Assembly (NCBI RefSeq): GCF_900156405.1
Contig: NZ_FTNN01000002.1
Span: 3,149-67,148, forward strand
DNA: 64,000 nt
Source of the DNA: Shewanella morhuae
GTDB taxonomy: Bacteria; Pseudomonadota; Gammaproteobacteria; Enterobacterales; Shewanellaceae
Direction of reading: 5' to 3'
Part shown: positions 55,909-64,000 of the stretch, one piece after another
Layout of the letters: every line of letters starts with the position of its first letter
Position numbering within the stretch: position 1 is the first letter of the stretch
Made by a program: the position numbers and the translations under genes
The notes under the pieces: generated by a model
Database searches by the model: none
The model's input: the letters and a program-made list of their open reading frames with translations, nothing else
Told to the model about the DNA's origin: nothing

Positions 55909-58900
55909 TTAGAATAATATTCTTACCTTGTTCGGCCCAAGGAGCGATTCAAGCGATAGCATCAAGTCATCGGTCGGGTTCACCCGCCAAGTATCAGCGA
56001 GTCTAAACTGACCTTTGGCTTGGGCTTGAGTGTAGTTGATCACCACAGGCACTGCGCCGTTACGCCACGGGCTAAGGGCTTGCTCGAAGATATCGAGGGC
56101 TGATGGCGTTAACTCACTACCATCCATATCGATTTCTAGCGCCTTGGCAAAGTGGCTGCGCGCCTCACTGATATCAATAATATTACGCGCCGTCATACGG
56201 TTGCCGCCGGCGAAATCATCAAAGCTCACTTCTCCTTCACAAATCAGGATGCGATCTTTTTCTAGCAGATGATTAAACTTCTCAAACGCCTCGGTAAACA
56301 ACATAATTTCAAGACGAGCGCTTTTATCATCAAGCGTCAACAGCCCCATTTTCGAGCCACGCTTGGTCAACATAACTCGCGTTGCCACCACTAAACCCGC
56401 CGCTTTAGCCGTTTTACCCCGCTCTGTGGGATGCACGTCTTTCAAACGGCCAGAGGTGTAATGCTTAAGCTCTTTTAAATATTGATTGATCGGATGACCC
56501 GTCAAATACAAACCTAAGGTTTCACGTTCACCTTCAAGCCAAATTTTATCTGGCCAAGGCGCACATTCAACAAACTGTTGCTTACTGTCTTCGGGTTCGC
56601 TATTGAGCAAACCAAACATATCGTGTTGACCAATGGCCTCGGCTTTCGCATGTTGATCGGCGGCACGAATCGCTTCGGGCAAGGTTGCCATCATAGAGGC
56701 GCGGTGCGGTCCAAGAGAATCTAAAGCACCGGCGCAGATCAGCTTTTCAATCACGCGCTTATTGAGTTTTTTCAAATCGATACGGGCACAAAAATCGAAT
56801 AAATCAATAAAAGGACCGTCTTTACGCCCTTCTAAAATCGATTCAACCGGACCTTCACCTACGCCTTTAATTGCACCGATACCATATACAATGCGCAGAT
56901 CATCATCGACGGTGAATTTAAATAAGCCTTTGTTCACATCTGGCGGAATTAACGGTAAACCCATGCGTTCACATTCATCGACCAAGGTGACAATTTTATC
57001 GGTATTGTCCATATCGGCCGACATTACTGCCGCCATAAACTGCGAAGGATAGTGAGTTTTAAGCCATAAAGTTTGATAAGAAACAAGTGCATAAGCGGCG
57101 GAGTGAGATTTGTTAAAACCGTAGCCAGCAAATTTTTCTACTAAGTCGAAAATCTTCATCGACAAGTCGCCGTCGACACCGTTATTGATCGCACCTTCTT
57201 TAAAGGTGCCACGCTGCTTAGCCATTTCTTCGGGCTTTTTCTTACCCATAGCGCGGCGGAGCATATCAGCGCCGCCAAGGGTATAACCCGATAGCACCTG
57301 CGCTATCTGCATAACCTGTTCTTGATAGAGAATAATGCCGTAGGTCGGCGATAACAGCTCTTTAAGTGACTCGTGTTGATACTCAGCATCGGGGTAAGAG
57401 ACTTTCTCGCGGCCATGCTTACGTTCGATAAAGTTATCAACCATGCCCGATTGCAACGGCCCTGGACGAAATAGTGCTACGAGGGCAATCATGTCTTCAA
57501 AACAGTCTGGCTGTAAACGTTTAATCAAATCCTTCATCCCGCGGGATTCAAGCTGAAATACCGCAGTCGTTTCATATTTTTTTAACAGACGAAAACATGC
57601 CTGATCCGTGAGTGGAATCGCTTCGATACGCACCGGTGGTCGACCATTTTTCACTTCGACCTTGTTCACCATCTCTAGTGCCCAATCGATAATTGTTAGG
57701 GTTCTTAACCCCAAGAAGTCAAACTTAACTAATCCTGCGGTTTCAACGTCATTTTTATCAAATTGGGTGACAGGGTTTTTGCCTTCTGCATCGCAATAAA
57801 GTGGTGCGAAATCAGTGATTTTAGTCGGAGCTATCACCACGCCGCCCGCGTGTTTACCAGCGTTACGCGTTACGCCCTCAAGCTTACGACACATGTCGAT
57901 AAGATCTTTTACATCTTCATCGCCATCATAAGATTCTTGTAGCGCTGGCTCAACCTCAAAGGCTTTGGCGAGTGTCATCCCGGGCTCAGGGGGAATTAAT
58001 TTTGAAATCCGGTCAACAAAGCCATAAGGATGGCCGAGCACACGGCCCACATCGCGGATAACCGCTTTTGCCGCCATAGTCCCAAAGGTGATAATTTGCG
58101 ATACCGCTTCGCGGCCGTACAACTCGGCCACGTGATCAATCACTTCATCACGTCTATCCATGCAAAAATCGACGTCAAAATCGGGCATTGATACCCGCTC
58201 AGGGTTGAGAAATCGCTCGAACAACAAATCAAATTCAAGTGGGTCTAAGTCAGTGATTTTAAGCGCATAGGCCACGAGTGAGCCCGCGCCTGAACCACGA
58301 CCTGGCCCAACAGGGATGCCGTTATCTTTACCCCATTGGATGAACTCCATTACGATCAAGAAGTAACCAGGGAACCCCATCTGGTTAATCACTTTGAGTT
58401 CAATGTCCAGCCGCTCATCGTACTCACCCCGTTTTTCGACGCGTACCTGCGGTTCTGGGAATAAAAACTCGAGTCGTTCTTCAAGGCCCTTTCTCGAACA
58501 GTCGACCAGAAAGTCTTCGATAGACATATCGCCCGTTGGAAAATTAGGCAAAAAATATTCGTATAAACGGATCGTTACATTGCAACGCTTAGCAATTTCA
58601 ACACTGTTCGCCAGCGCCATTGGAATATCGGCAAATAGCGCGCACATTTCTTCTTCGCTACGTAAGTACTGCTGTTCACTATACTTTTTAGGACGACGCG
58701 GATCGGCAAGGGTAAAACCATCGTGGATTGCAACGCGAATTTCATGGGCGTCAAAATCTTCAGGTTTAAGGAACACTACCTGATTGGTTGCTACCACGGG
58801 GATGCCCTTCTCCTGTGCTAAACCCACCGCCATGTGTAGATAGCGCTCTTCATCGGCGCGACCGGTGCGGATAAGCTCAAGAAAATAGCGATCGGTGAAA

Positions 58901-59382
58901 TGAGTCTGGTAAAACGTACATAAAGATTCAACTTGCGTACTATTACCCTTGAGTAGCGCTTTGCCAACATCCCCCTCTTTTGCGCCCGATAACAGTAAAA
59001 TACCTTCGTTATAAGTGAGTAACCACTCTTGGTCGATCACCACTCGCCCCGCCACTTGACCTCGTAAATAAGCCTGACTAATTATTTGGGTCAAATTCTG
59101 ATAACCAACATTATTCATCGCAATAATGGTCAAGGCACACAATTCGCCTTCAAATCCGGGTACCTGCATCCAAAAGTCGGCTCCGATAATTGGTTTTATC
59201 CCCGAGCCATGGCAACCACTGTAAAACTTCACTAAACCACAAAAGTTGTTTTGGTCTGTCAAAGCAACAGCAGCCATGCCATGCGCTTCTACCTGCGCCA
59301 AAATAGGCTTGACCTTGGCCACGCCATCGGTCATGGAGTAATCACTGTGGACACGTAGATGTACAAAACGAGGATCGGACAT
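55909..59382 (-). CDS. dnaE: DNA polymerase III alpha subunit
   Basis: The 1157-residue replicative polymerase begins with a PHP domain ([15 protein letters not shown]), then the polymerase core with catalytic Asp in [19 protein letters not shown] and the later [16 protein letters not shown], tandem helix-hairpin-helix and an OB domain, ending KVRILF. Length and order match E. coli DnaE (1160). It lies downstream of rnhB in the conserved lpx-rnhB-dnaE order. Confidence 0.97.
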   Translation of the reverse strand: MSDPRFVHLRVHSDYSMTDGVAKVKPILAQVEAHGMAAVALTDQNNFCGLVKFYSGCHGSGIKPIIGADFWMQVPGFEGELCALTIIAMNNVGYQNLTQIISQAYLRGQVAGRVVIDQEWLLTYNEGILLLSGAKEGDVGKALLKGNSTQVESLCTFYQTHFTDRYFLELIRTGRADEERYLHMAVGLAQEKGIPVVATNQVVFLKPEDFDAHEIRVAIHDGFTLADPRRPKKYSEQQYLRSEEEMCALFADIPMALANSVEIAKRCNVTIRLYEYFLPNFPTGDMSIEDFLVDCSRKGLEERLEFLFPEPQVRVEKRGEYDERLDIELKVINQMGFPGYFLIVMEFIQWGKDNGIPVGPGRGSGAGSLVAYALKITDLDPLEFDLLFERFLNPERVSMPDFDVDFCMDRRDEVIDHVAELYGREAVSQIITFGTMAAKAVIRDVGRVLGHPYGFVDRISKLIPPEPGMTLAKAFEVEPALQESYDGDEDVKDLIDMCRKLEGVTRNAGKHAGGVVIAPTKITDFAPLYCDAEGKNPVTQFDKNDVETAGLVKFDFLGLRTLTIIDWALEMVNKVEVKNGRPPVRIEAIPLTDQACFRLLKKYETTAVFQLESRGMKDLIKRLQPDCFEDMIALVALFRPGPLQSGMVDNFIERKHGREKVSYPDAEYQHESLKELLSPTYGIILYQEQVMQIAQVLSGYTLGGADMLRRAMGKKKPEEMAKQRGTFKEGAINNGVDGDLSMKIFDLVEKFAGYGFNKSHSAAYALVSYQTLWLKTHYPSQFMAAVMSADMDNTDKIVTLVDECERMGLPLIPPDVNKGLFKFTVDDDLRIVYGIGAIKGVGEGPVESILEGRKDGPFIDLFDFCARIDLKKLNKRVIEKLICAGALDSLGPHRASMMATLPEAIRAADQHAKAEAIGQHDMFGLLNSEPEDSKQQFVECAPWPDKIWLEGERETLGLYLTGHPINQYLKELKHYTSGRLKDVHPTERGKTAKAAGLVVATRVMLTKRGSKMGLLTLDDKSARLEIMLFTEAFEKFNHLLEKDRILICEGEVSFDDFAGGNRMTARNIIDISEARSHFAKALEIDMDGSELTPSALDIFEQALSPWRNGAVPVVINYTQAQAKGQFRLADTWRVNPTDDLMLSLESLLGPNKVRILF

Positions 59383-59500
59383 AATTAGGATTATCTTTGA
59401 ATAGCAGGTTAACGATAACTAAAAAGCAGACTAGCAAAGTCACGCAGCCAGAGCCAGTGACTTTGCTTGATAACAGAGGCTATCGCGTTAAAAGCACACG

Positions 59501-60133
59501 TTAGCGATCTAATATTGCCTTAACGGGTTTAAAACTTTTACGGTATTGGTCAAACACGCCATGTTCAGCGATAGCCTCAAAATGCGCCTTGGTCGGGTAC
59601 CCTTTATGCTTAGCAAAGCCGTATTGTGGATAAGCGGCGTCAAGCACGTCCATCTCGCGATCCCGCGTCACTTTGGCGATGATTGAAGCCGCGCTGATAC
59701 TGGCAATTAAGCCATCACCTTTAATAATGCTATGACTAGTGAGCCCTGCACCATTATGGGCCAAAAATACAGGGCTGCGATTACCATCCACAAGTACAAG
59801 CTCAGGCGCTATATTGAGGCCAGCGACTGCGCGCTGCATCGCCAGCATGGTGGCGTGTAGAATATTAAGCTCATCGATTTCAGCAGGACTGGCTCGTCCA
59901 ACGTGATAACACAGCGCTTTAGTGCAAATCTCATCAAATAGGACCTCGCGGCGCTTCTCAGTGAGTTTTTTCGAATCATTCAGTCCAATAATGGGCCGAT
60001 GAGGATCCAAAATCACCGCAGCAGTGACGACATCACCAACTAAGGGGCCACGGCCGACTTCATCCACTCCGGCAATTAATCCGGTTGAAAAGGCTAATAA
60101 ATCAGCTTCAGTTAAACTTTTAAACGTTGCCAC
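59501..60133 (-). CDS. rnhB: Ribonuclease HII
   Basis: The 210-residue enzyme removes ribonucleotides from DNA and RNA-DNA hybrids. Catalytic acids are in [16 protein letters not shown] and LVDGNRSP. It starts with GTG, whose first G is the last base of the lpxB stop (TAGTG), so translation is coupled. Confidence 0.95.
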   Translation of the reverse strand: MATFKSLTEADLLAFSTGLIAGVDEVGRGPLVGDVVTAAVILDPHRPIIGLNDSKKLTEKRREVLFDEICTKALCYHVGRASPAEIDELNILHATMLAMQRAVAGLNIAPELVLVDGNRSPVFLAHNGAGLTSHSIIKGDGLIASISAASIIAKVTRDREMDVLDAAYPQYGFAKHKGYPTKAHFEAIAEHGVFDQYRKSFKPVKAILDR

Positions 60134-61308
60134 TAATTAACCTCATGCGATTTAACCGCAGGCTTTATCTCAACCAATGCCATGACAGCCTCAGCGGCTT
60201 TTAAGCTCGCATCGCAACGTAACATTTGATGCATAGCTTCAAACTCGGCCTTTAGTGGCCCAAAATCGCGATTTAACTCAAGGGTGACCGCTGCAGCAAT
60301 TTTCTCTGGCGTGCAATTTTCTTGAATTAACTCTGGTACAAGCTCTTTTCCAGCGAGTAAGTTGGGTAAAGAGAAACGTTCGACCTGCATCATACGTTTA
60401 GCAATAGCATAAGTTATCGGGCTGACGCGATAAGCCACCACCATAGGACGTTTAACCAGCATAGCCTCTAAAGTCGCAGTGCCAGAGGCCAATAAAATTC
60501 CATCAGCGGCGGCCATGACTTCGCGCGATTGACCTTCAATCATATGGATTTCAAGATCTGGGGCAAAATCCTTCAGCGCTTGCTCAAATTGCTCACGACG
60601 CTTTTGATTCACCAACGGCGTGACAAAACGTATGTCAGGGAAATTTTGTCTAATTAACAAAGCTGCTTTCACAAAAGGTTCTGCCAATTGCTTTAGCTCA
60701 CCACCGCGGGAACCGGGCAGTATCGCTAAATACTCAGCATCTGCATCAAGCCCGAGCAATGCACGAGCAGCCGCTTTATCGCTTTGCAGTGGAATATCGT
60801 CAGCTAAGGTGTGACCGACAAAGGTACATGGCACCTGATGCTGATCGTAAAAGGCTTTTTCAAAGGGCAACAGCGACAACACCATGTTAGTGGCCTTGGC
60901 GATTTTGAAGATACGTTTTGGGCGCCATGCCCACACTGACGGGCTCACATAATGAACGGTCTTAATGCCACGTACTTTAAGTTTAAGTTCTAAACCAATA
61001 TTAAAATCGGGCGCATCAATCCCAATAAAACAAGCAGGCTTAAGTGCCGTGATGTCTTTTATCAGTGATGCCCTAATTTTTAATAAACGAGGTAAGCACG
61101 ACAGAACTTCAACAATCCCCATCACTGCGAGTTCTTCCATCGCGAACAAAGATTGAAAGCCAAGGGCTTCCATACGCGGACCACCAATACCAACAAAGCG
61201 TGCATCGGGGTGTATCTTTTGTAGTGCAGTAATTAAACCAGCACCTAAAATATCGCCCGAAAGCTCTCCGGCGACCATAGCAAACACTAATGGAGTTTTA
61301 TTGCTCAT
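60133..61308 (-). CDS. lpxB: Lipid A disaccharide synthase
   Basis: The 391-residue glycosyltransferase joins UDP-diacylglucosamine and lipid X on the inner membrane. It begins [19 protein letters not shown], with [15 protein letters not shown] motif (GIDAPDFN), [26 protein letters not shown] and [14 protein letters not shown] 61308 matches the E. coli start; the frame extends to 61326. Unlike in E. coli it does not overlap lpxA: about 270 bases and a terminator-like hairpin separate them. Confidence 0.95.
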   Translation of the reverse strand: MSNKTPLVFAMVAGELSGDILGAGLITALQKIHPDARFVGIGGPRMEALGFQSLFAMEELAVMGIVEVLSCLPRLLKIRASLIKDITALKPACFIGIDAPDFNIGLELKLKVRGIKTVHYVSPSVWAWRPKRIFKIAKATNMVLSLLPFEKAFYDQHQVPCTFVGHTLADDIPLQSDKAAARALLGLDADAEYLAILPGSRGGELKQLAEPFVKAALLIRQNFPDIRFVTPLVNQKRREQFEQALKDFAPDLEIHMIEGQSREVMAAADGILLASGTATLEAMLVKRPMVVAYRVSPITYAIAKRMMQVERFSLPNLLAGKELVPELIQENCTPEKIAAAVTLELNRDFGPLKAEFEAMHQMLRCDASLKAAEAVMALVEIKPAVKSHEVN

Positions 61309-61533
61309 AAACCAATCATGTCTCATAAAGTAATGATATCGGATGATTATCGGTATTTAGCCTACGACGCCTCATCCAAGCCCACGTTTACCCCTATATA
61401 ATTGAATAATAACGGGGTAAATTCACCATGGTTAAGCTCATTAATTGATAAGTGCATTTTTATTGAGCATAACTAGATATGAGTACATCTCAAGATACAC
61501 ATTTCTTACCATAAAAAAGCTTAAGCTTATAAT

Positions 61534-61560
61534 ACAAAAGGGCATTAAATGCCCTTTTGT
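61534..61560 (-). terminator. Terminator-like hairpin between lpxA and lpxB
   Basis: ACAAAAGGGCAT (61534-61545) and ATGCCCTTTTGT (61549-61560) form a perfect 12-base stem with a 3-base loop, 20 bases after the lpxA stop codon. The minus-strand 3' side reads CCCTTTTGTATT, so a U-rich tail is present. Confidence 0.75.
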
Positions 61561-61579
61561 TTGCGATGCAATCGTCAAG

Positions 61580-62350
61580 TTAGCGAATAATGCCGCGACC
61601 CGAGGATTTTACAAATTCAACGAACAATTTCACTTGCTCATCGTTCTGTGCATCTTCCGTTAACGCATCAATCGCCTCTTCAACAGTTAAACTACTGCGA
61701 TATAAGGTTTTATAAGCACGGCGCACTGCCAATTGGCTCTCTTTAGAAAAACCACGACGCTTCATGCCTTCGCTATTTAAACCACGCGGAATAGTCGGTT
61801 GACCCGCAGCCATCACAAAAGGAGGTACATCTTGCAGCACTAAAGAACAACCTGCAGTAAACGCATGGGCACCAATATGCACAAACTGATGCACGCCAGT
61901 CATACCGCCTAAAATAGCCCAGTCACCCACATGTACGTGACCTGCGATAGAAGCGTTATTAGACATAATCACATTGTCCCCGACCACACAGTCATGGGCA
62001 ATATGTACATAGTTCATAAACAGATTATTCGAGCCGATACGAGTCTCACTGTTATCTTGCACGGTTCCGCGATGGATGGTTACATGTTCACGGATGACGT
62101 TATTGTCACCCATGATCAATCGTGTAGGTTCGCCGGCGTACTTTTTGTCTTGGCATTCTTCGCCCACTGAAGCGAATTGGAAAATACGATTTCCTTTACC
62201 AATAACCGTTGGACCTTTAACAACCACATGTGAGCTTAACCAGCAATCATCACCGATTTCAACACCTGCACCTATGTAGGTCCAAGGACCAATCGTAACA
62301 TTATTACCAATTTTCGCATCGGGATGAACAAACGCTAATGTATCTATCAC
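61580..62350 (-). CDS. lpxA: UDP-N-acetylglucosamine acyltransferase
   Basis: The 256-residue enzyme makes the first acyl transfer of lipid A synthesis. Hexapeptide repeats build a left-handed beta-helix, with [26 protein letters not shown] and GGMTGVHQF holding active-site His residues. The start is GTG, overlapping the fabZ stop by four bases (GTGA). Confidence 0.95.
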   Translation of the reverse strand: MIDTLAFVHPDAKIGNNVTIGPWTYIGAGVEIGDDCWLSSHVVVKGPTVIGKGNRIFQFASVGEECQDKKYAGEPTRLIMGDNNVIREHVTIHRGTVQDNSETRIGSNNLFMNYVHIAHDCVVGDNVIMSNNASIAGHVHVGDWAILGGMTGVHQFVHIGAHAFTAGCSLVLQDVPPFVMAAGQPTIPRGLNSEGMKRRGFSKESQLAVRRAYKTLYRSSLTVEEAIDALTEDAQNDEQVKLFVEFVKSSGRGIIR

Positions 62351-62811
62351 TGACTAATCTCTCTGCGGGCACACATAATTTCAGCGGAGCACACTACTTC
62401 ACCATCGACTTTAGCTTCACCATGAAAAACACCTATTCCACGGCGCTCTTTAATCATTTTCACTTCAAAATGAATTTGATCACCAGGTTCAACTACGCGT
62501 CTAAAACGCGCATTGTCGATGCCGGCAAAGTAATACAAAACACCCGGAGGTGGTACATCATCACTCATGGTTTTAAACGCAAGTAACCCTGTTGCTTGCG
62601 CCATCGCTTCTAAAATAAGCACGCCGGGCATTACCGGTTGTACGGGGAAGTGTCCCTGAAAAAATGGCTCATTGATTGAAACATTTTTAATCGCATGCAG
62701 ACTGACACCTGGGGTGTAATCCAGCACACGATCAATCAATAGAAATGGATATCTATGGGGTAGATATTGAAGAATTTCTTTAATATCCATAGTGTTCATT
62801 TGATTAGACAC
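62347..62811 (-). CDS. fabZ: 3-hydroxyacyl-ACP dehydratase FabZ
   Basis: The 154-residue dehydratase acts in fatty acid elongation. It has [13 protein letters not shown], the catalytic His in [10 protein letters not shown] and Glu in [13 protein letters not shown]. It lies between lpxD and lpxA and competes with the lipid A branch for hydroxyacyl-ACP. It is translationally coupled to lpxA. Confidence 0.96.
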   Translation of the reverse strand: MSNQMNTMDIKEILQYLPHRYPFLLIDRVLDYTPGVSLHAIKNVSINEPFFQGHFPVQPVMPGVLILEAMAQATGLLAFKTMSDDVPPPGVLYYFAGIDNARFRRVVEPGDQIHFEVKMIKERRGIGVFHGEAKVDGEVVCSAEIMCARREISQ

Positions 62812-62842
62812 GAACCGAGTTCCTCAAATTGCTCTGGAGCAA

Positions 62843-63868
62843 TTAATCTGGTGTTTTTAAATTTTTTTCCAACGTTTTAACACGTTGAAACAGTTCATCT
62901 AACTGACGGAAACGAACTGTGTTTTTACGCCAAAGTTTATTGTCCATAGCCACAGTAGCAGAAGAGTATAACCCCGGCTCACGCATGGTACTGGTAATAT
63001 TAGTCGCACCAGAGACATGCACGCCATCAGCAATGCTCAAATGACCTGCGATGGCACTACTACCACCAATAATACAATATTTACCTATGGTGACACTGCC
63101 TGCAATCGTGGTACAGCCTGCTATTGCGGTATTCTCGCCAATAATGACGTTATGGGCAACTTGTACTAGGTTATCAATGATCACACCATTGTGTATCTCT
63201 GTATTACCTAATGCACCGCGATCTACCGCTGAATTAGCACCAATCTCAACCCGATCGCCGATACGAACGCCGCCTATCTGCGGAATTTTAATCCACTGAC
63301 CACGTTCATTGGCATAACCAAAACCATCTGAGCCCAATACCGTGCCAGAATGGATAATACAATTTTGTCCTAGCTGCACATCATGGTAGACAGTGACATT
63401 GGCCCATAAACGAGTTTCAGAACCAATAACGACATCTTGACCGACTACGCAGCCAGCACCAACTTGCACATTTTCACCAAGAATTACATTGGCCCCAATC
63501 ACCGCATTCGCACCAATAGCAACGCCTTCACCTAAATGGGCTGACGAATCTATTTGTGCTGAGGCATGAATACCCACAGCAGCTTTAGGTGTGGTATCTA
63601 AATATTGGGCTACACGGGCAAAAGCCACATAGGGATCTTTTACAATTAACGCAGTACCTTGGAAATCCTGCGCATCTTTAGCTGACAATAACACCACTCC
63701 CGCTTGAGTCATCTCAAGCTGAGAGCGATATTTACTGTTGGCTAAAAAAGAGATTTGATCCGGCTTGGCATGTTCCAAAGTCGCTACGCTATTAAAAAAC
63801 AACGTTTCGTCACCTTGAATATCACCATCAAGTAGCAGACTTAGCTCTTTTAAAGTCACACTTTTCAT
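62843..63868 (-). CDS. lpxD: UDP-3-O-acylglucosamine N-acyltransferase
   Basis: The 341-residue enzyme adds the second hydroxyacyl chain in lipid A synthesis. An N-terminal uridine-binding domain (LKELSLLLDGDIQGDE) is followed by many hexapeptide repeats and a C-terminal helix. The active-site segment is DNLVQVAHNVIIGENTAIAG. It starts three bases after the skp stop codon. Confidence 0.95.
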   Translation of the reverse strand: MKSVTLKELSLLLDGDIQGDETLFFNSVATLEHAKPDQISFLANSKYRSQLEMTQAGVVLLSAKDAQDFQGTALIVKDPYVAFARVAQYLDTTPKAAVGIHASAQIDSSAHLGEGVAIGANAVIGANVILGENVQVGAGCVVGQDVVIGSETRLWANVTVYHDVQLGQNCIIHSGTVLGSDGFGYANERGQWIKIPQIGGVRIGDRVEIGANSAVDRGALGNTEIHNGVIIDNLVQVAHNVIIGENTAIAGCTTIAGSVTIGKYCIIGGSSAIAGHLSIADGVHVSGATNITSTMREPGLYSSATVAMDNKLWRKNTVRFRQLDELFQRVKTLEKNLKTPD

Positions 63869-63871
63869 CTA

Positions 63872-64000
63872 TTACTTGCCTTTGCTTAAGGCTTCAACCA
63901 CTTTGCTACTGATGTCAGCGTTAGACTTGACATAAATAACAGCACCACGTTGCAATACCAAATCATATTGGTCTTTTTCAGCGATAATGTTGATGGCTTT
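63872..64000 (-). CDS. skp: Periplasmic chaperone Skp (OmpH), 3' end only
   Basis: The last 42 codons of a gene running off the right edge. The translation ends AEKDQYDLVLQRGAVIYV... SKVVEALSKGK, the expected C-terminus of Skp, which escorts outer membrane proteins. Order skp-lpxD-fabZ-lpxA matches E. coli. Confidence 0.88.
   Translation of the reverse strand, partial: KAINIIAEKDQYDLVLQRGAVIYVKSNADISSKVVEALSKGK

Noticed and set aside
1..64000. CRISPR array, prophage, insertion sequence or toxin-antitoxin pair
   Set aside because: No regular spaced repeats, phage structural genes, transposase or paired small genes were seen; the only mobile-looking sequence is the 363-580 element.

Overview
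The window is chromosomal DNA of a gammaproteobacterium, almost certainly a Shewanella. The main signs are an outer-membrane decaheme lipoprotein of the MtrC/OmcA family, a seven-gene isoleucine/valine degradation (ivd) operon, a DUF2982 protein, an FNR/EtrA-type site before ompW, and a dnaE-lpx block in the usual gammaproteobacterial order. Genes are intact, base composition looks even, and I see no prophage, plasmid, CRISPR array or insertion sequence. It reads as core genome plus some regulated catabolic cassettes.

Layout. 1-80 is tRNA-Val(UAC), followed by a long non-coding stretch holding a MITE-like inverted-repeat element (363-580) and a sigma-54 control region. 1028-7484 is a C4-dicarboxylate TRAP transporter (dctPQM) with its two-component regulators dctB-dctD; DctD is the class of protein needed to fire the sigma-54 promoter upstream of dctP, so the locus looks self-contained. 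7658-15496 holds a lipocalin lipoprotein, the ABC-F protein YbiT, a copper unit (copA divergent from cueR with a MerR-type promoter between), an S9 peptidase lipoprotein and a small membrane protein. 15691-23572 is the ivd operon on the minus strand.

24288-35380 contains a chemoreceptor, metA with a lipoprotein gene and a likely MetJ site, an SDR, ompW, and a phenylalanine/tyrosine catabolic cluster (phhA, phhB, tyrR, fahA, maiA). Related palindromes (TTTACG-N4-CGTAAA type) lie 90-150 bases upstream of ivdA, fahA and tyrR, and a half-site with a 17-base identity to the ivdA copy lies upstream of phhA, suggesting shared control of branched-chain and aromatic amino acid breakdown.

35703-42872 has galU-galE, an orphan napF, a bactofilin, a LysR regulator and the decaheme cytochrome, whose lipidated N-terminus is followed by a collagen-like Gly-X-Y stretch. 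42991-51823 is a run of minus-strand genes (DUF2982, elyC, mak, cysQ, rmlD-like, ycdX, SNF2 helicase). 52527-54301 holds a cold-shock gene and a diguanylate cyclase. 54434-64000 is tilS, dnaE, rnhB, lpxB, then (behind a terminator-like hairpin) lpxA, fabZ, lpxD and the 3' end of skp: lipid A synthesis, fatty acid synthesis and DNA replication. accA, which follows dnaE in E. coli, is not there.
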